Part shown: piece by piece, positions 35,878-43,958 of the stretch
Position numbering within the stretch: position 1 is the stretch's first letter
How the letters are laid out: every line of letters begins with the position of its first letter
Origin: Bacteroidota bacterium
Lineage (GTDB): Bacteria; Bacteroidota; Bacteroidia; Bacteroidales; F082
Reading direction: 5' to 3'
NCBI GenBank assembly: GCA_018830105.1
Contig: JAHJTC010000006.1
Span: 124,001 to 188,000 of the forward strand
DNA length: 64,000 nucleotides
Notes under the pieces: model-generated
Database searches by the model: none
The model's input: the letters and a program-made list of their open reading frames with translations, nothing else
What the model was told of the DNA's origin: nothing
Program-made: the position numbers and the translations under genes

Positions 35878-37512
35878 ATGAAAACTAAACATATTGTTTT
35901 ATTACTTGGCAGTAGCTTGTTGCTTTTTGGATTGTTTTTTCAGAGTTCCTGCAACAAGCTTAAAGATGTTACTGATGGTGCTCAATTAATCATCGACTAT
36001 AATTTAATTGAAACAACTGTTGATGTGCAATTTTACGATGCAGCCACAGGAGAGTTAATAGGAAGAAATGGCGATGCTTCTGTTAATGTGAAAATCACCG
36101 GAGCCGATAAAAACGGTGTCATGGATGTTACCGGTGTTCAAAGCCAAAGCATGCAATACGCCACACAGCGCGGAATGGTTGGTCTTGCGTTGCTTCCCGA
36201 AGCTGCTTATACGCCTTCGGCCACCAAGCCAATTTCTTTTAATCTGGTTGCTGATATTCCGGGATACCTGAGTACAAGTCAAAAAGTAACCTTAGTTGCT
36301 ACCGGCCGTACCCAGATACGGGTCAATATGGTACACAAAGATAATCCACCCGAAGGTGTAACTGTTGCCCGTGAAACCGGCGTAACAACTGCTGTAAATG
36401 GTCGTGTGGAAAATCCGGCTACAGTTACCACACCAGGTGGCCGGGCTCGCATAGAAATTCCTGCCGGCATTATACTCAGAGATGCCGGAGGCAATGCCTT
36501 AAGCGGAAGTATAAATATGGATATTGTGCATTTTGACAACACTGTGGAAGAAGCGCTGGCTGCTTTTCCTGGTGGGTTGATGACAAATGTAACAAGAAGT
36601 GATGGAAGCGAAGAGGATGGCATGTTTTATTCGGCGGGATTTGTAGCCATAGAAATTACTGATGGCAGCGGCAGGCAGGCAGCAACTTTCGAAGAAGGAA
36701 CCGTAGCGATGGAAGCTGTTGTTAGCCCGCAAACATTTAACCCAGAAACCAATGGAAATGTAGCTGCCGGGGATGTTGTTCCTGTATGGAGTTATGACGA
36801 AAATACGGGTGAATGGACAGAGGAAGGCACTACTACACTCGAACTTGTAAATGGCGAACTTACCGCTGGCTTTGAGCTCACACATCTTTCTTATTATAAT
36901 TTCGACTGGTTTTATGGAGCGTATTGCTATAGTGGTGTTCCCTTTGTTTTTAACGCTACAAATACTACTTGCGATTGCTACCAAATGCAGGGAGCGATGT
37001 ATCGCCAAAGTGATGATAGCTTTTTAACCTATGTTTATATGTGGGTTTGTGGCGACGAACCCGTATATACGGCCTATGCACCCGGAGGAATACCCGTAAA
37101 AATAGTTTGGGACGAAAATTATTATGATAATGTTAGTATAGCTCCTGAATCACAACCAACAATGATTGATGATTTGTGCGCGGGTAATCCGATTCAGATA
37201 AATGTGGTTACTCAGCCGTCAAGTTCTATTACTGTTGAAGTAGAAGTATATTGTGCCAGCGAACCAAATGTGATCATCAGACCTTCTTTTGGTGCATGGT
37301 ACCGCGAAATTAATTCCTGGAACTGGCACTGGGCAGAGATGAATAATGGCGATGCTGAAATATGCGATGTTCAGGTTGGTAACACCTATGTTGTTGGAAT
37401 CTATTACGATAACAATTGGTATGAAACAGAAGTAACCGTAACGCAGGAAGCCTATTCTTATGTTGGCTTTGAATTGCCTGCTGATGTATGTAGTGAAGTG
37501 TTTGGTTATTAG
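35878..37512 (+). CDS. Large surface lipoprotein with ZU5-like region, unknown function
   Basis: A 544-residue lipoprotein with lipobox C25 (FFQSSC). The first third is beta-rich and domain-like. Around residues 180-215 it reads TTPGGRARIEIPAGIILRDA, similar to the start of ZU5-type domains (GG..L.IP.GAL). The C-terminal third contains several Cys and many Trp/Tyr residues (for example CYSGVPFVFNATNTTCDCYQM). I do not recognise a named family. It follows the barrel gene by 24 bases and ends with a good terminator, so the pair forms a transcription unit. A cell-surface location is inferred from the lipobox. Confidence 0.75.
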   Translation: MKTKHIVLLLGSSLLLFGLFFQSSCNKLKDVTDGAQLIIDYNLIETTVDVQFYDAATGELIGRNGDASVNVKITGADKNGVMDVTGVQSQSMQYATQRGMVGLALLPEAAYTPSATKPISFNLVADIPGYLSTSQKVTLVATGRTQIRVNMVHKDNPPEGVTVARETGVTTAVNGRVENPATVTTPGGRARIEIPAGIILRDAGGNALSGSINMDIVHFDNTVEEALAAFPGGLMTNVTRSDGSEEDGMFYSAGFVAIEITDGSGRQAATFEEGTVAMEAVVSPQTFNPETNGNVAAGDVVPVWSYDENTGEWTEEGTTTLELVNGELTAGFELTHLSYYNFDWFYGAYCYSGVPFVFNATNTTCDCYQMQGAMYRQSDDSFLTYVYMWVCGDEPVYTAYAPGGIPVKIVWDENYYDNVSIAPESQPTMIDDLCAGNPIQINVVTQPSSSITVEVEVYCASEPNVIIRPSFGAWYREINSWNWHWAEMNNGDAEICDVQVGNTYVVGIYYDNNWYETEVTVTQEAYSYVGFELPADVCSEVFGY

Positions 37513-37540
37513 TGCTTTGTAGAAATAAGTGGATCGTATA

Positions 37541-37571
37541 AAAAAGGCTGCTTTCTGAGCAGCCTTTTTTA
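37541..37571. terminator. Intrinsic terminator after the lipoprotein gene
   Basis: A 12-bp stem (AAAAAGGCTGCT / AGCAGCCTTTTT) with a 5-nt loop, with A-runs and T-runs on both sides. It lies 29 bases after the lipoprotein stop and 31 bases before the convergent mnmA stop, so it probably works in both directions. Confidence 0.85.
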
Positions 37572-37601
37572 TTTTTATTGCTAAGGTAGGGCTATAATAT
37601 T

Positions 37602-38675
37602 TCAGGAAGTTTGTTTTTCAGCGATGATACCACTTCCCAGGCAATAGTCTTCTTCAGCATGATACAATACTCCAAACTGCCCCGGAGCTATTCCGGAAAT
37701 AGGAACATCCGACAGTATATACCAGCGCTGACCTTCCTGTTTTAATTTTCCGGTGTTGAATTCGGGCTGATGCCTTATCTTAAAGCGAATCTTCATATCG
37801 TCTTTAAGCATAAATGAGGCGTGAAGTAACTGCATATCATCCAGATAAATTTGCTCGCGATACTGACTTACCGGATCATAACCATTAGAGACGTAAATAA
37901 TGTTTTCTTCTACATCCTTTTTTACCACAAACCACGGCCCACCGCTTAGGCCAAGTCCTTTGCGCTGGCCTATGGTATGAAACCAAAAGCCTTGGTGTTT
38001 GCCCAGTTTTCTGCCACTTTCCAGTTCGACAATTGCGCCTTCTTTTTCGCCCGCATAGCGACGGATGAAATCGTTGTAGTTTATCTTTCCCAAAAAACAA
38101 ATCCCCTGGCTGTCGGGACGATGTGCGCTTGGCAGTCTCATTTTTTCTGCAATTCGTCTTACTTCAGGCTTCTGAAGTTCACCGAGAGGAAACATCAGTT
38201 TGCTTAGCTGAGGATAAGTTATTCTGCCTAAAAAATAGGTCTGATCTTTTATGGGATCCACGGCTGTTCCAAGGTAAACACCGTTCTCTTTTTCCAATAT
38301 CCGCGCATAATGCCCTGTACTGATTTTATTAAACTGATGCCCAAAACTGGTTTCAAAAGCACCAAATTTTATCAGCCGGTTGCACATTACATCAGGATTG
38401 GGTGTGAGGCCTTTTTTTACAGTCTCAATGGTATAGGCTACCACTGTTTCCCAATAGGCGCGCTGCAAATCAACGATTTCCATCTTGCAGCCATACTTTT
38501 TTGCAATATAGCTTGTAATTTCTATGTCCTCTTCCGAAGGGCAATCCACAAATGACGGATCATCTTCCATACCTATTTTGATATAGAAAATCACCGGATC
38601 AAAGCCTTGCTCTTTGAGCAAAGGAATGGTTACTGAGCTGTCAACGCCTCCCGATACAAGTGCTGCTATCTGCAT
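37602..38675 (-). CDS. mnmA: tRNA-specific 2-thiouridylase MnmA
   Basis: A 357-residue enzyme, using the ATG at 38675 because it puts the PP-loop SGGVDSS at residues 8-14 as usual; a longer frame adds seven residues. It adenylates and thiolates uridine 34 of tRNA-Lys, -Glu and -Gln. The catalytic cysteines are seen in NPDVMCNRLIKFG and GICFLGK. A C-terminal beta-barrel domain is present (DDMQLLHASF... GQFGVLYH). Its substrate set is relevant to the tRNA-Gln and lysS genes in this window, but no regulatory link is visible. Confidence 0.94.
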   Translation of the reverse strand: MQIAALVSGGVDSSVTIPLLKEQGFDPVIFYIKIGMEDDPSFVDCPSEEDIEITSYIAKKYGCKMEIVDLQRAYWETVVAYTIETVKKGLTPNPDVMCNRLIKFGAFETSFGHQFNKISTGHYARILEKENGVYLGTAVDPIKDQTYFLGRITYPQLSKLMFPLGELQKPEVRRIAEKMRLPSAHRPDSQGICFLGKINYNDFIRRYAGEKEGAIVELESGRKLGKHQGFWFHTIGQRKGLGLSGGPWFVVKKDVEENIIYVSNGYDPVSQYREQIYLDDMQLLHASFMLKDDMKIRFKIRHQPEFNTGKLKQEGQRWYILSDVPISGIAPGQFGVLYHAEEDYCLGSGIIAEKQTS

Positions 38676-38824
38676 GAATTTAGTTTTATGCTGCAAAGAT
38701 CGGGCTTTTTCTAAAATAGTGATGGATAATGCTAATTTGTAATGCTTTTTACTCAGCAGTTTTTGCTACTTTTGAAGCTGGAAAATTGGCGGATAATGCC
38801 GCAAAATAATTAAAACTTAAAGCT

Positions 38825-40015
38825 ATGTACGGCAAACTTAAAGCACATCTTGAAAAAGAATTAACCGATATCCGCGAAGCCGGATTGTATAAAGACGAAC
38901 GCATAATCACCAGCCCGCAAAAAGCTGAAATTGTGCTTAAATCAGGACAACGCGTTTTAAATTTTTGCGCCAACAATTACCTTGGCCTTTCTGATCATCC
39001 TGAACTAAAAGCCGCGGCCCATGAAGCCCTCGATAGCCATGGTTTTGGCATGTCGTCTGTACGTTTTATCTGTGGCACTCAGGATTTGCATAAAACCCTG
39101 GAGCAAAAAATTGCTGCTTTTTTCGGCACTGAAGATACCATTTTGTACGCAGCTGCATTCGATGCCAATGGTGGCGTTTTTGAGCCGCTTCTTTCTGAGG
39201 AAGATGCCATCATCAGCGATTCACTCAACCATGCTTCTATCATCGATGGTGTGAGGTTATGCAAAGCTCAGCGCTATCGCTATGTCAATGCGGATATGGA
39301 GGACCTCGAAAAACAACTTCAGCAGGCTCAGCAACAGCGTTTTCGTATTATTGTAACTGATGGTGTTTTTTCTATGGACGGCAATGTGGCACCTATGGAT
39401 AAAATTAATGAGCTGGCCAAAAAGTATGACGCGCTGGTAATGGTCGACGAATGCCACTCGGCTGGTGTAGTTGGTGAAACTGGTCGTGGGGTTACCGAAT
39501 TGTTTGATATCCGCGGAGAAGTAGATATCATTACCGGTACTCTGGGCAAGGCTTTTGGTGGTGCTATAGGTGGTTTTACCACAGGTCGTAAAGAAATTAT
39601 TGAGTTGCTGCGTCAGCGTTCAAGGCCCTATCTGTTCTCAAACTCACTGCCACCGGTTGTAGTTAATGCCGGAATCCGCATGTTCGATATGATGGATCAA
39701 ACCAATGAGCTGCAAGAGAAACTACATGCCAATACGGCGTATTTTATGGAGAAAATGACTGCGGCCGGTTTCGATATCAAGCCAACGAAATCAGCTATTT
39801 GTGCCGTGATGCTTTACGATGCCCCACTGTCGCAAAAAATGGCTTCCATGTTGCTTAAAGAAGGTATTTATGTGATAGGATTTTACTATCCCGTGGTACC
39901 TAAGGGGCAGGCGCGCATACGCGTTCAATTATCAGCTGGTCACGAAACAGCGCATCTCGATAAAGCGATCAATGCGTTTATCAAAGTTGGCAAAGCGCTG
40001 AAGGTAATTAGCTAA
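38825..40015 (+). CDS. kbl: Glycine C-acetyltransferase (2-amino-3-ketobutyrate CoA ligase)
   Basis: A 396-residue PLP enzyme with the length of Kbl. The PLP-lysine is K242 in GTLGKAFGGAIGG. NFCANNYLGLSDHP, FGMSSVRFICGTQDLH, SDSLNHASIIDGVRL and the Asp-containing VMVDECHSAGVVG are all present. It cleaves 2-amino-3-ketobutyrate with CoA to glycine and acetyl-CoA in threonine breakdown. No tdh neighbour is present, so the dehydrogenase must be elsewhere. A perfect -7 box (TACTTTTG, 38767-38774) lies upstream without a well-placed -33 element. Confidence 0.94.
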   Translation: MYGKLKAHLEKELTDIREAGLYKDERIITSPQKAEIVLKSGQRVLNFCANNYLGLSDHPELKAAAHEALDSHGFGMSSVRFICGTQDLHKTLEQKIAAFFGTEDTILYAAAFDANGGVFEPLLSEEDAIISDSLNHASIIDGVRLCKAQRYRYVNADMEDLEKQLQQAQQQRFRIIVTDGVFSMDGNVAPMDKINELAKKYDALVMVDECHSAGVVGETGRGVTELFDIRGEVDIITGTLGKAFGGAIGGFTTGRKEIIELLRQRSRPYLFSNSLPPVVVNAGIRMFDMMDQTNELQEKLHANTAYFMEKMTAAGFDIKPTKSAICAVMLYDAPLSQKMASMLLKEGIYVIGFYYPVVPKGQARIRVQLSAGHETAHLDKAINAFIKVGKALKVIS

Positions 40016-40032
40016 ACTGCTTAAATTATTTA

Positions 40033-40069
40033 AATCCCGGGCTGCAACGACTGCATTCCGGGTTTTTTT
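40033..40069 (+). terminator. Intrinsic terminator after kbl
   Basis: A GC-rich stem (CCCGG 40036-40040 with CCGGG 40058-40062, plus inner TGCA pairing) followed by seven T, 17 bases after the kbl stop. Confidence 0.75.
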
Positions 40070-40132
40070 GTGCAAAAAAGAGCTGTGAAATGGACCTATA
40101 AATAGCGTACTTTTGTTTTAAATCTTTTTAAA

Positions 40133-40507
40133 ATGATTTTTGGAATTGGAACTGACATCATTGAAGTAGCCAGAATGGAACGACATCTTTCTAATAGTGA
40201 TGCGTTGCGTAACAAGCTATTTACCGAGCGCGAACAAGCTTATGCCGATAACAAAGCCAGCACATATCAGCACTATGCTGCGCGTTTTGCAGCAAAAGAA
40301 GCTTTTTTTAAAGCGCTCGGAACAGGCTATCGATTTGGCATGGCTTTTTGTGAGATTGAAGTGATCAATGATGAACTTGGCAAACCCGTGATTCATGCTC
40401 ATGGTAAAGTAAAACTGTATATCGACAAACAGGGTATCAAAAGCATCCACCTCAGTATTTCACATGTCAAAGAAATGGCCAATGCATTTGTGGTACTGGA
40501 GGTTTAG
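40133..40507 (+). CDS. acpS: Holo-[acyl-carrier-protein] synthase
   Basis: A 124-residue enzyme that transfers 4'-phosphopantetheine from CoA to ACP. The Mg-binding Asp is in GIGTDIIEVARMERHL and the Glu in RFAAKEAFFKALGTG; HLSISHVKEMANAFVV closes the fold. Length fits the AcpS trimer family. A -7 box TACTTTTG (40108-40115) lies 17 bases before the ATG. It complements the fatty-acid genes at 59-62 kb. Confidence 0.93.
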   Translation: MIFGIGTDIIEVARMERHLSNSDALRNKLFTEREQAYADNKASTYQHYAARFAAKEAFFKALGTGYRFGMAFCEIEVINDELGKPVIHAHGKVKLYIDKQGIKSIHLSISHVKEMANAFVVLEV

Positions 40508-40568
40508 CGTTTTAAGTGTTGCCTGATACCTAAGATAGGTAGAATTATTCCGACTCAAAAAAAATCTT

Positions 40569-41333
40569 CTAATCCATTATTTCTACCACTACCGGGCAGT
40601 GATCAGAATGTCTGGCTTCGGGCAAAATGCGGGCTGCCCTTAGCCTTGGAAGCAGATTTTCGGTAATCATATGATAGTCGATGCGCCATCCTTTATTATT
40701 AGCGCGGGCGTTAGCGCGATAGCTCCACCAGCTGTAATGATGAGGTTCTTTGTTCAGCTGCCTGAAAGTGTCAATATATCCCCGATCTAAAAACTGACTC
40801 ATCCATTTGCGTTCTTCGGGCAAAAAGCCCGAAACCTTGGCATTTCGAACCGGATCGTGTATGTCGATGGCCTGATGGCAGATATTGTAGTCGCCCGAAA
40901 GCACAAGCTGTGGCCTTTGCTGACGAAGTGTTTCTACGTGTTGCTGGAAGTCATTCAGCCACTTCATCTTAAAAGCTTGCCTGAGGTCGCCGCTACTGCC
41001 CGATGGGTGATAAATGCTGGCAACTGAAAGTTCGCCAAAATCAGCCCTGATAAAGCGCCCTTCCTGATCATAAGCTTCAATACCCATCCCATAAACCACC
41101 TCATCGGGTTGTTGTTTGGAAAGAATGGCAACACCACTGTATCCTTTTTTCTGCGCAGGAAACCAGAAGTGATGATAGCCTAAAGCTTCAAAGTCAATCA
41201 ACGGAATCTGCTCGTGCATGGCTTTGATCTCCTGCAAACAAATTATATCAGCATTAGACGCAGCGATCCATTCTAAAAAACCTTTGTTAATTGCTGCCCT
41301 TATGCCGTTTACGTTGTAACTGATAATTTTCAT
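40569..41333 (-). CDS. xthA: Exodeoxyribonuclease III / AP endonuclease family
   Basis: A 254-residue nuclease from the ATG at 41333; this start puts MKIISYNVNGIRAA at the N-terminus as in the family. Catalytic elements seen: N in YNVNG, E in CLQEIKA, Tyr/His in SIYHPSG, DxN in LSGDYNICH, and the C-terminal SDHCPVVVE. It removes 3' blocking groups and cuts at abasic sites in DNA repair. It is divergent from the ClC gene, with 85 bases between the two chosen starts. Confidence 0.93.
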   Translation of the reverse strand: MKIISYNVNGIRAAINKGFLEWIAASNADIICLQEIKAMHEQIPLIDFEALGYHHFWFPAQKKGYSGVAILSKQQPDEVVYGMGIEAYDQEGRFIRADFGELSVASIYHPSGSSGDLRQAFKMKWLNDFQQHVETLRQQRPQLVLSGDYNICHQAIDIHDPVRNAKVSGFLPEERKWMSQFLDRGYIDTFRQLNKEPHHYSWWSYRANARANNKGWRIDYHMITENLLPRLRAARILPEARHSDHCPVVVEIMD

Positions 41334-41418
41334 GCCGTAATATTTTTTAGCGAAGATAATAATTTGCCCGGCTTTGTGGTTCAGTTTCAAATGCATAAAT
41401 TCGCAGCTTCAAAACCTG

Positions 41419-43203
41419 ATGTTCAAAAAATTGAAACCGGAACTTATTTTACGTAGATTTTTGCGTTGGCGTAGCACCCATATCAGCGATAAACAGTATA
41501 TGTATGTGCTAAGCGTTATCGTTGGAATTTTGGCCGGATTGGCGGCTGTTATTATCAAAAACCTTGCCCATGCTATTCAAAGCATGCTTATCAGCGGGTT
41601 TACCAGCCAATATGAAAACTTCCTTTATTTTGTGTATCCGGCGGTGGGTATTTTGTTGGCCATTGTTTTTATGCGGTACATTGTGAGGCAGGATATCGGA
41701 CACGGTATCCCCGGAGTGCTTTATGCTATTTCGAGAAAGAATGGCATTATTAAGTTTCACAACATGTTTTCGGCGATCATTACAAGTGCCTTTACAGTTG
41801 GTTTTGGAGGATCTGTCGGACTTGAGGGTCCTACTGTATCAACAGGGGCTGCTGTGGGTTCGAACCTTGGGCAGTTGCTGCGACTGAATTATAAACAGAT
41901 TACGCTGATGATCAGCCTTTCGGGCGCGGCTGCTATGGCTGCTATTTTTCAATCGCCCATAGCCGGGATTGTTTTTGCCCTTGAGGTGATTATGATCGAT
42001 CTAACGATGGCCTCGCTGATTCCTTTGCTTATCGCCACAGCAACATCAGTATTAACTTCCTACTTTTTGCTCGGTCAGGCTGTGATGTATCCCATTGAGT
42101 TGCATGAAGCGTTTATTCCTTCCAACACGATATATTATATCGCACTGGGTGTGCTCGCCGGATTGGTATCGTCCTACTTCACGAATGTTTATATTTTGAC
42201 CGAACGGTTTTTTAGCAGGTTTGGGAGTATGTGGAAGCGATTTTTGATTGGAAGCTTTTTGCTTGGATTGCTGATATTTTTCTTTCCTTCACTTTATGGA
42301 GAGGGCTACGAAGCGATTAACCAAAGCTTACAGGGTGATTATAGCGCTCTTTACAACAATAGCATTTTTTTCCCCTACAGGGATGTTGGCTGGGTGATTC
42401 TTATCCTGTTTATAGCAGTTATCTTAATTAAGGCTTTTGCTACCTCATTTACCTTTGGCGCCGGAGGGGTTGGTGGAATTTTTGCTCCCGCCCTGTTTAT
42501 CGGTGCCTTTACGGGATTGTTTTTTGCCCTGTCAACAAATTATCTTGGGCTTGGAACACTCAATCCGGGCAAGTTTGCTCTGGTAGGCATGGGAGGGATG
42601 ATTGCAGGAATCTTGCATGCACCACTTACAGGAATATTCCTGATTGCTGAAATCACTAACGGTTATACGCTTTTTGTGCCGTTGATGATCGTGTCAACTA
42701 TTGCCTTTGCTACTGTAAAGATTTTTAACAACAACTCGGTATATACTTATCAATTGGCCCAGCGCGGCCAGTTGCTTACTCATAACAAAGATAGAAGCAT
42801 CCTTAATATGATGAGCCTGAGGCGTTTGGTCGAAACGAATTTTAATGAAGTTAAACCGGGCACAAGCCTGGGCGATTTGGTGCGTATTATCGCCAGCTCG
42901 AAACGGAATATATTCCCTGTAGTGGATGAGGACAAGAAGTTTTACGGACATATCCGACTTGACGATGTTCGAAATATCATGTTTGATACAGAATTGTATG
43001 ATACTACTGTAGAAAATCTGATGGTGATGCCTGAGTATATTATTGATCCCGGAGAGCCGATGGCTGAGGTTGCCCGAAAGTTTCATGAGTCGGGTAAATA
43101 TAATATTCCGGTGGTGCATAAAGAGCGCTATCTGGGATATGTATCTCGGGCCAATGTGTTTTCAACCTACCGCCGAAAACTGAGTGAAATTTCTGATGAT
43201 TAG
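41419..43203 (+). CDS. ClC-family chloride channel/transporter with CBS domains
   Basis: A 594-residue membrane protein from the ATG at 41419; a longer frame overlaps the divergent nuclease gene. The ClC selectivity segments are GHGIP (94-98), GSVGLEGP (131-138, gating Glu E136) and GAGGVGGIFAPALFIG in the second half. Two CBS domains fill the C-terminus (about 465-590). At the position of the internal proton glutamate (E203 of E. coli ClC-ec1) the protein has V190 (FALEV), as in animal ClC channels. Chloride transport across the inner membrane is likely; whether channel or exchanger is open. Confidence 0.93.
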   Translation: MFKKLKPELILRRFLRWRSTHISDKQYMYVLSVIVGILAGLAAVIIKNLAHAIQSMLISGFTSQYENFLYFVYPAVGILLAIVFMRYIVRQDIGHGIPGVLYAISRKNGIIKFHNMFSAIITSAFTVGFGGSVGLEGPTVSTGAAVGSNLGQLLRLNYKQITLMISLSGAAAMAAIFQSPIAGIVFALEVIMIDLTMASLIPLLIATATSVLTSYFLLGQAVMYPIELHEAFIPSNTIYYIALGVLAGLVSSYFTNVYILTERFFSRFGSMWKRFLIGSFLLGLLIFFFPSLYGEGYEAINQSLQGDYSALYNNSIFFPYRDVGWVILILFIAVILIKAFATSFTFGAGGVGGIFAPALFIGAFTGLFFALSTNYLGLGTLNPGKFALVGMGGMIAGILHAPLTGIFLIAEITNGYTLFVPLMIVSTIAFATVKIFNNNSVYTYQLAQRGQLLTHNKDRSILNMMSLRRLVETNFNEVKPGTSLGDLVRIIASSKRNIFPVVDEDKKFYGHIRLDDVRNIMFDTELYDTTVENLMVMPEYIIDPGEPMAEVARKFHESGKYNIPVVHKERYLGYVSRANVFSTYRRKLSEISDD

Positions 43204-43227
43204 CAAGTAAGCAGCAGGCAATCGGCC

Positions 43228-43258
43228 TTGTTTTTTCGGCTCATTTTTCTTATATTTG
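43228..43258 (+). promoter_or_regulatory. Bacteroidota-type promoter for sodB
   Basis: TTG (43228-43230), 20-bp spacer, TATATTTG (43251-43258): exact consensus, 26 bases before the ATG. Confidence 0.7.
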
Positions 43259-43284
43259 CTTTTTAATAACCAAAAATAGCAAAC

Positions 43285-43875
43285 ATGTCATTTGAATTAC
43301 CGGTACTGCCCTTTGCAGAAGATGCTTTGGAACCCTATATTTCCAAAGAGACCATTAGTTTTCACTATGGAAAACATCATGCCACCTATGTGAATAATCT
43401 GAATAAACTTATTCCGGGTTCGCGTTTTGAGAACGCCAGTCTTGAAACCATTATTAAAGAGGGAGAGGGAGGCGTTTTTAATAATGCTGCTCAGGTTTGG
43501 AACCACACCTTTTACTGGAACTGCCTGAGTGCATCAGGTGGAGGTGTGCCTTTTGGAAAACTCGGAGAAGCTATTGACCGCGATTTTGGAGGCTTCGAAC
43601 AGTTTAAAGAGCAGTTTAGTCAGGCTGCTGCTACCTTATTTGGCTCCGGCTGGGCCTGGCTTGTTAGCGACCGCGCAGGAAAACTTTCTATTGTGCAGGA
43701 AAGTAATGCCGGAAATCCGCTTCGTCAGGGATTAATGCCTTTGCTTACCTGTGATGTTTGGGAACATGCTTATTATATCGACAAACGAAATCGCCGCCCG
43801 GCTTATATCGATGATTTCTGGAAAATTGTCAATTGGAAAGCAGCAGAAGCGTATTACCTCAACAGAATTGCATAA
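43285..43875 (+). CDS. sodB: Superoxide dismutase, Fe/Mn family (Fe-type residues)
   Basis: A 196-residue cytoplasmic enzyme that converts superoxide to oxygen and peroxide. Metal ligands H27, H74, D157 and H161 are present. Q70 in NNAAQVWNHTFYW is the Fe-SOD-type glutamine. Bacteroides SOD can be cambialistic, so metal use may vary. It is monocistronic: its own promoter and a strong terminator shared with glmS. Its presence in a fermenter suggests protection during oxygen exposure. Confidence 0.95.
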   Translation: MSFELPVLPFAEDALEPYISKETISFHYGKHHATYVNNLNKLIPGSRFENASLETIIKEGEGGVFNNAAQVWNHTFYWNCLSASGGGVPFGKLGEAIDRDFGGFEQFKEQFSQAAATLFGSGWAWLVSDRAGKLSIVQESNAGNPLRQGLMPLLTCDVWEHAYYIDKRNRRPAYIDDFWKIVNWKAAEAYYLNRIA

Positions 43876-43897
43876 TAAGTAATAAAAAGTAAGGCAC

Positions 43898-43938
43898 AAA
43901 AAAACGGAGCAGTAAATATTGTTTGCTGCTCCGTTTTT
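43898..43938. terminator. Bidirectional terminator between sodB and glmS
   Basis: Stem AAACGGAGCAG / CTGCTCCGTTT with a 13-nt loop, flanked by A- and T-runs. It lies between two convergent stops (43875 and 43959). Confidence 0.88.
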
Positions 43939-43958
43939 TATGCTGTTTCTTAGATGAA

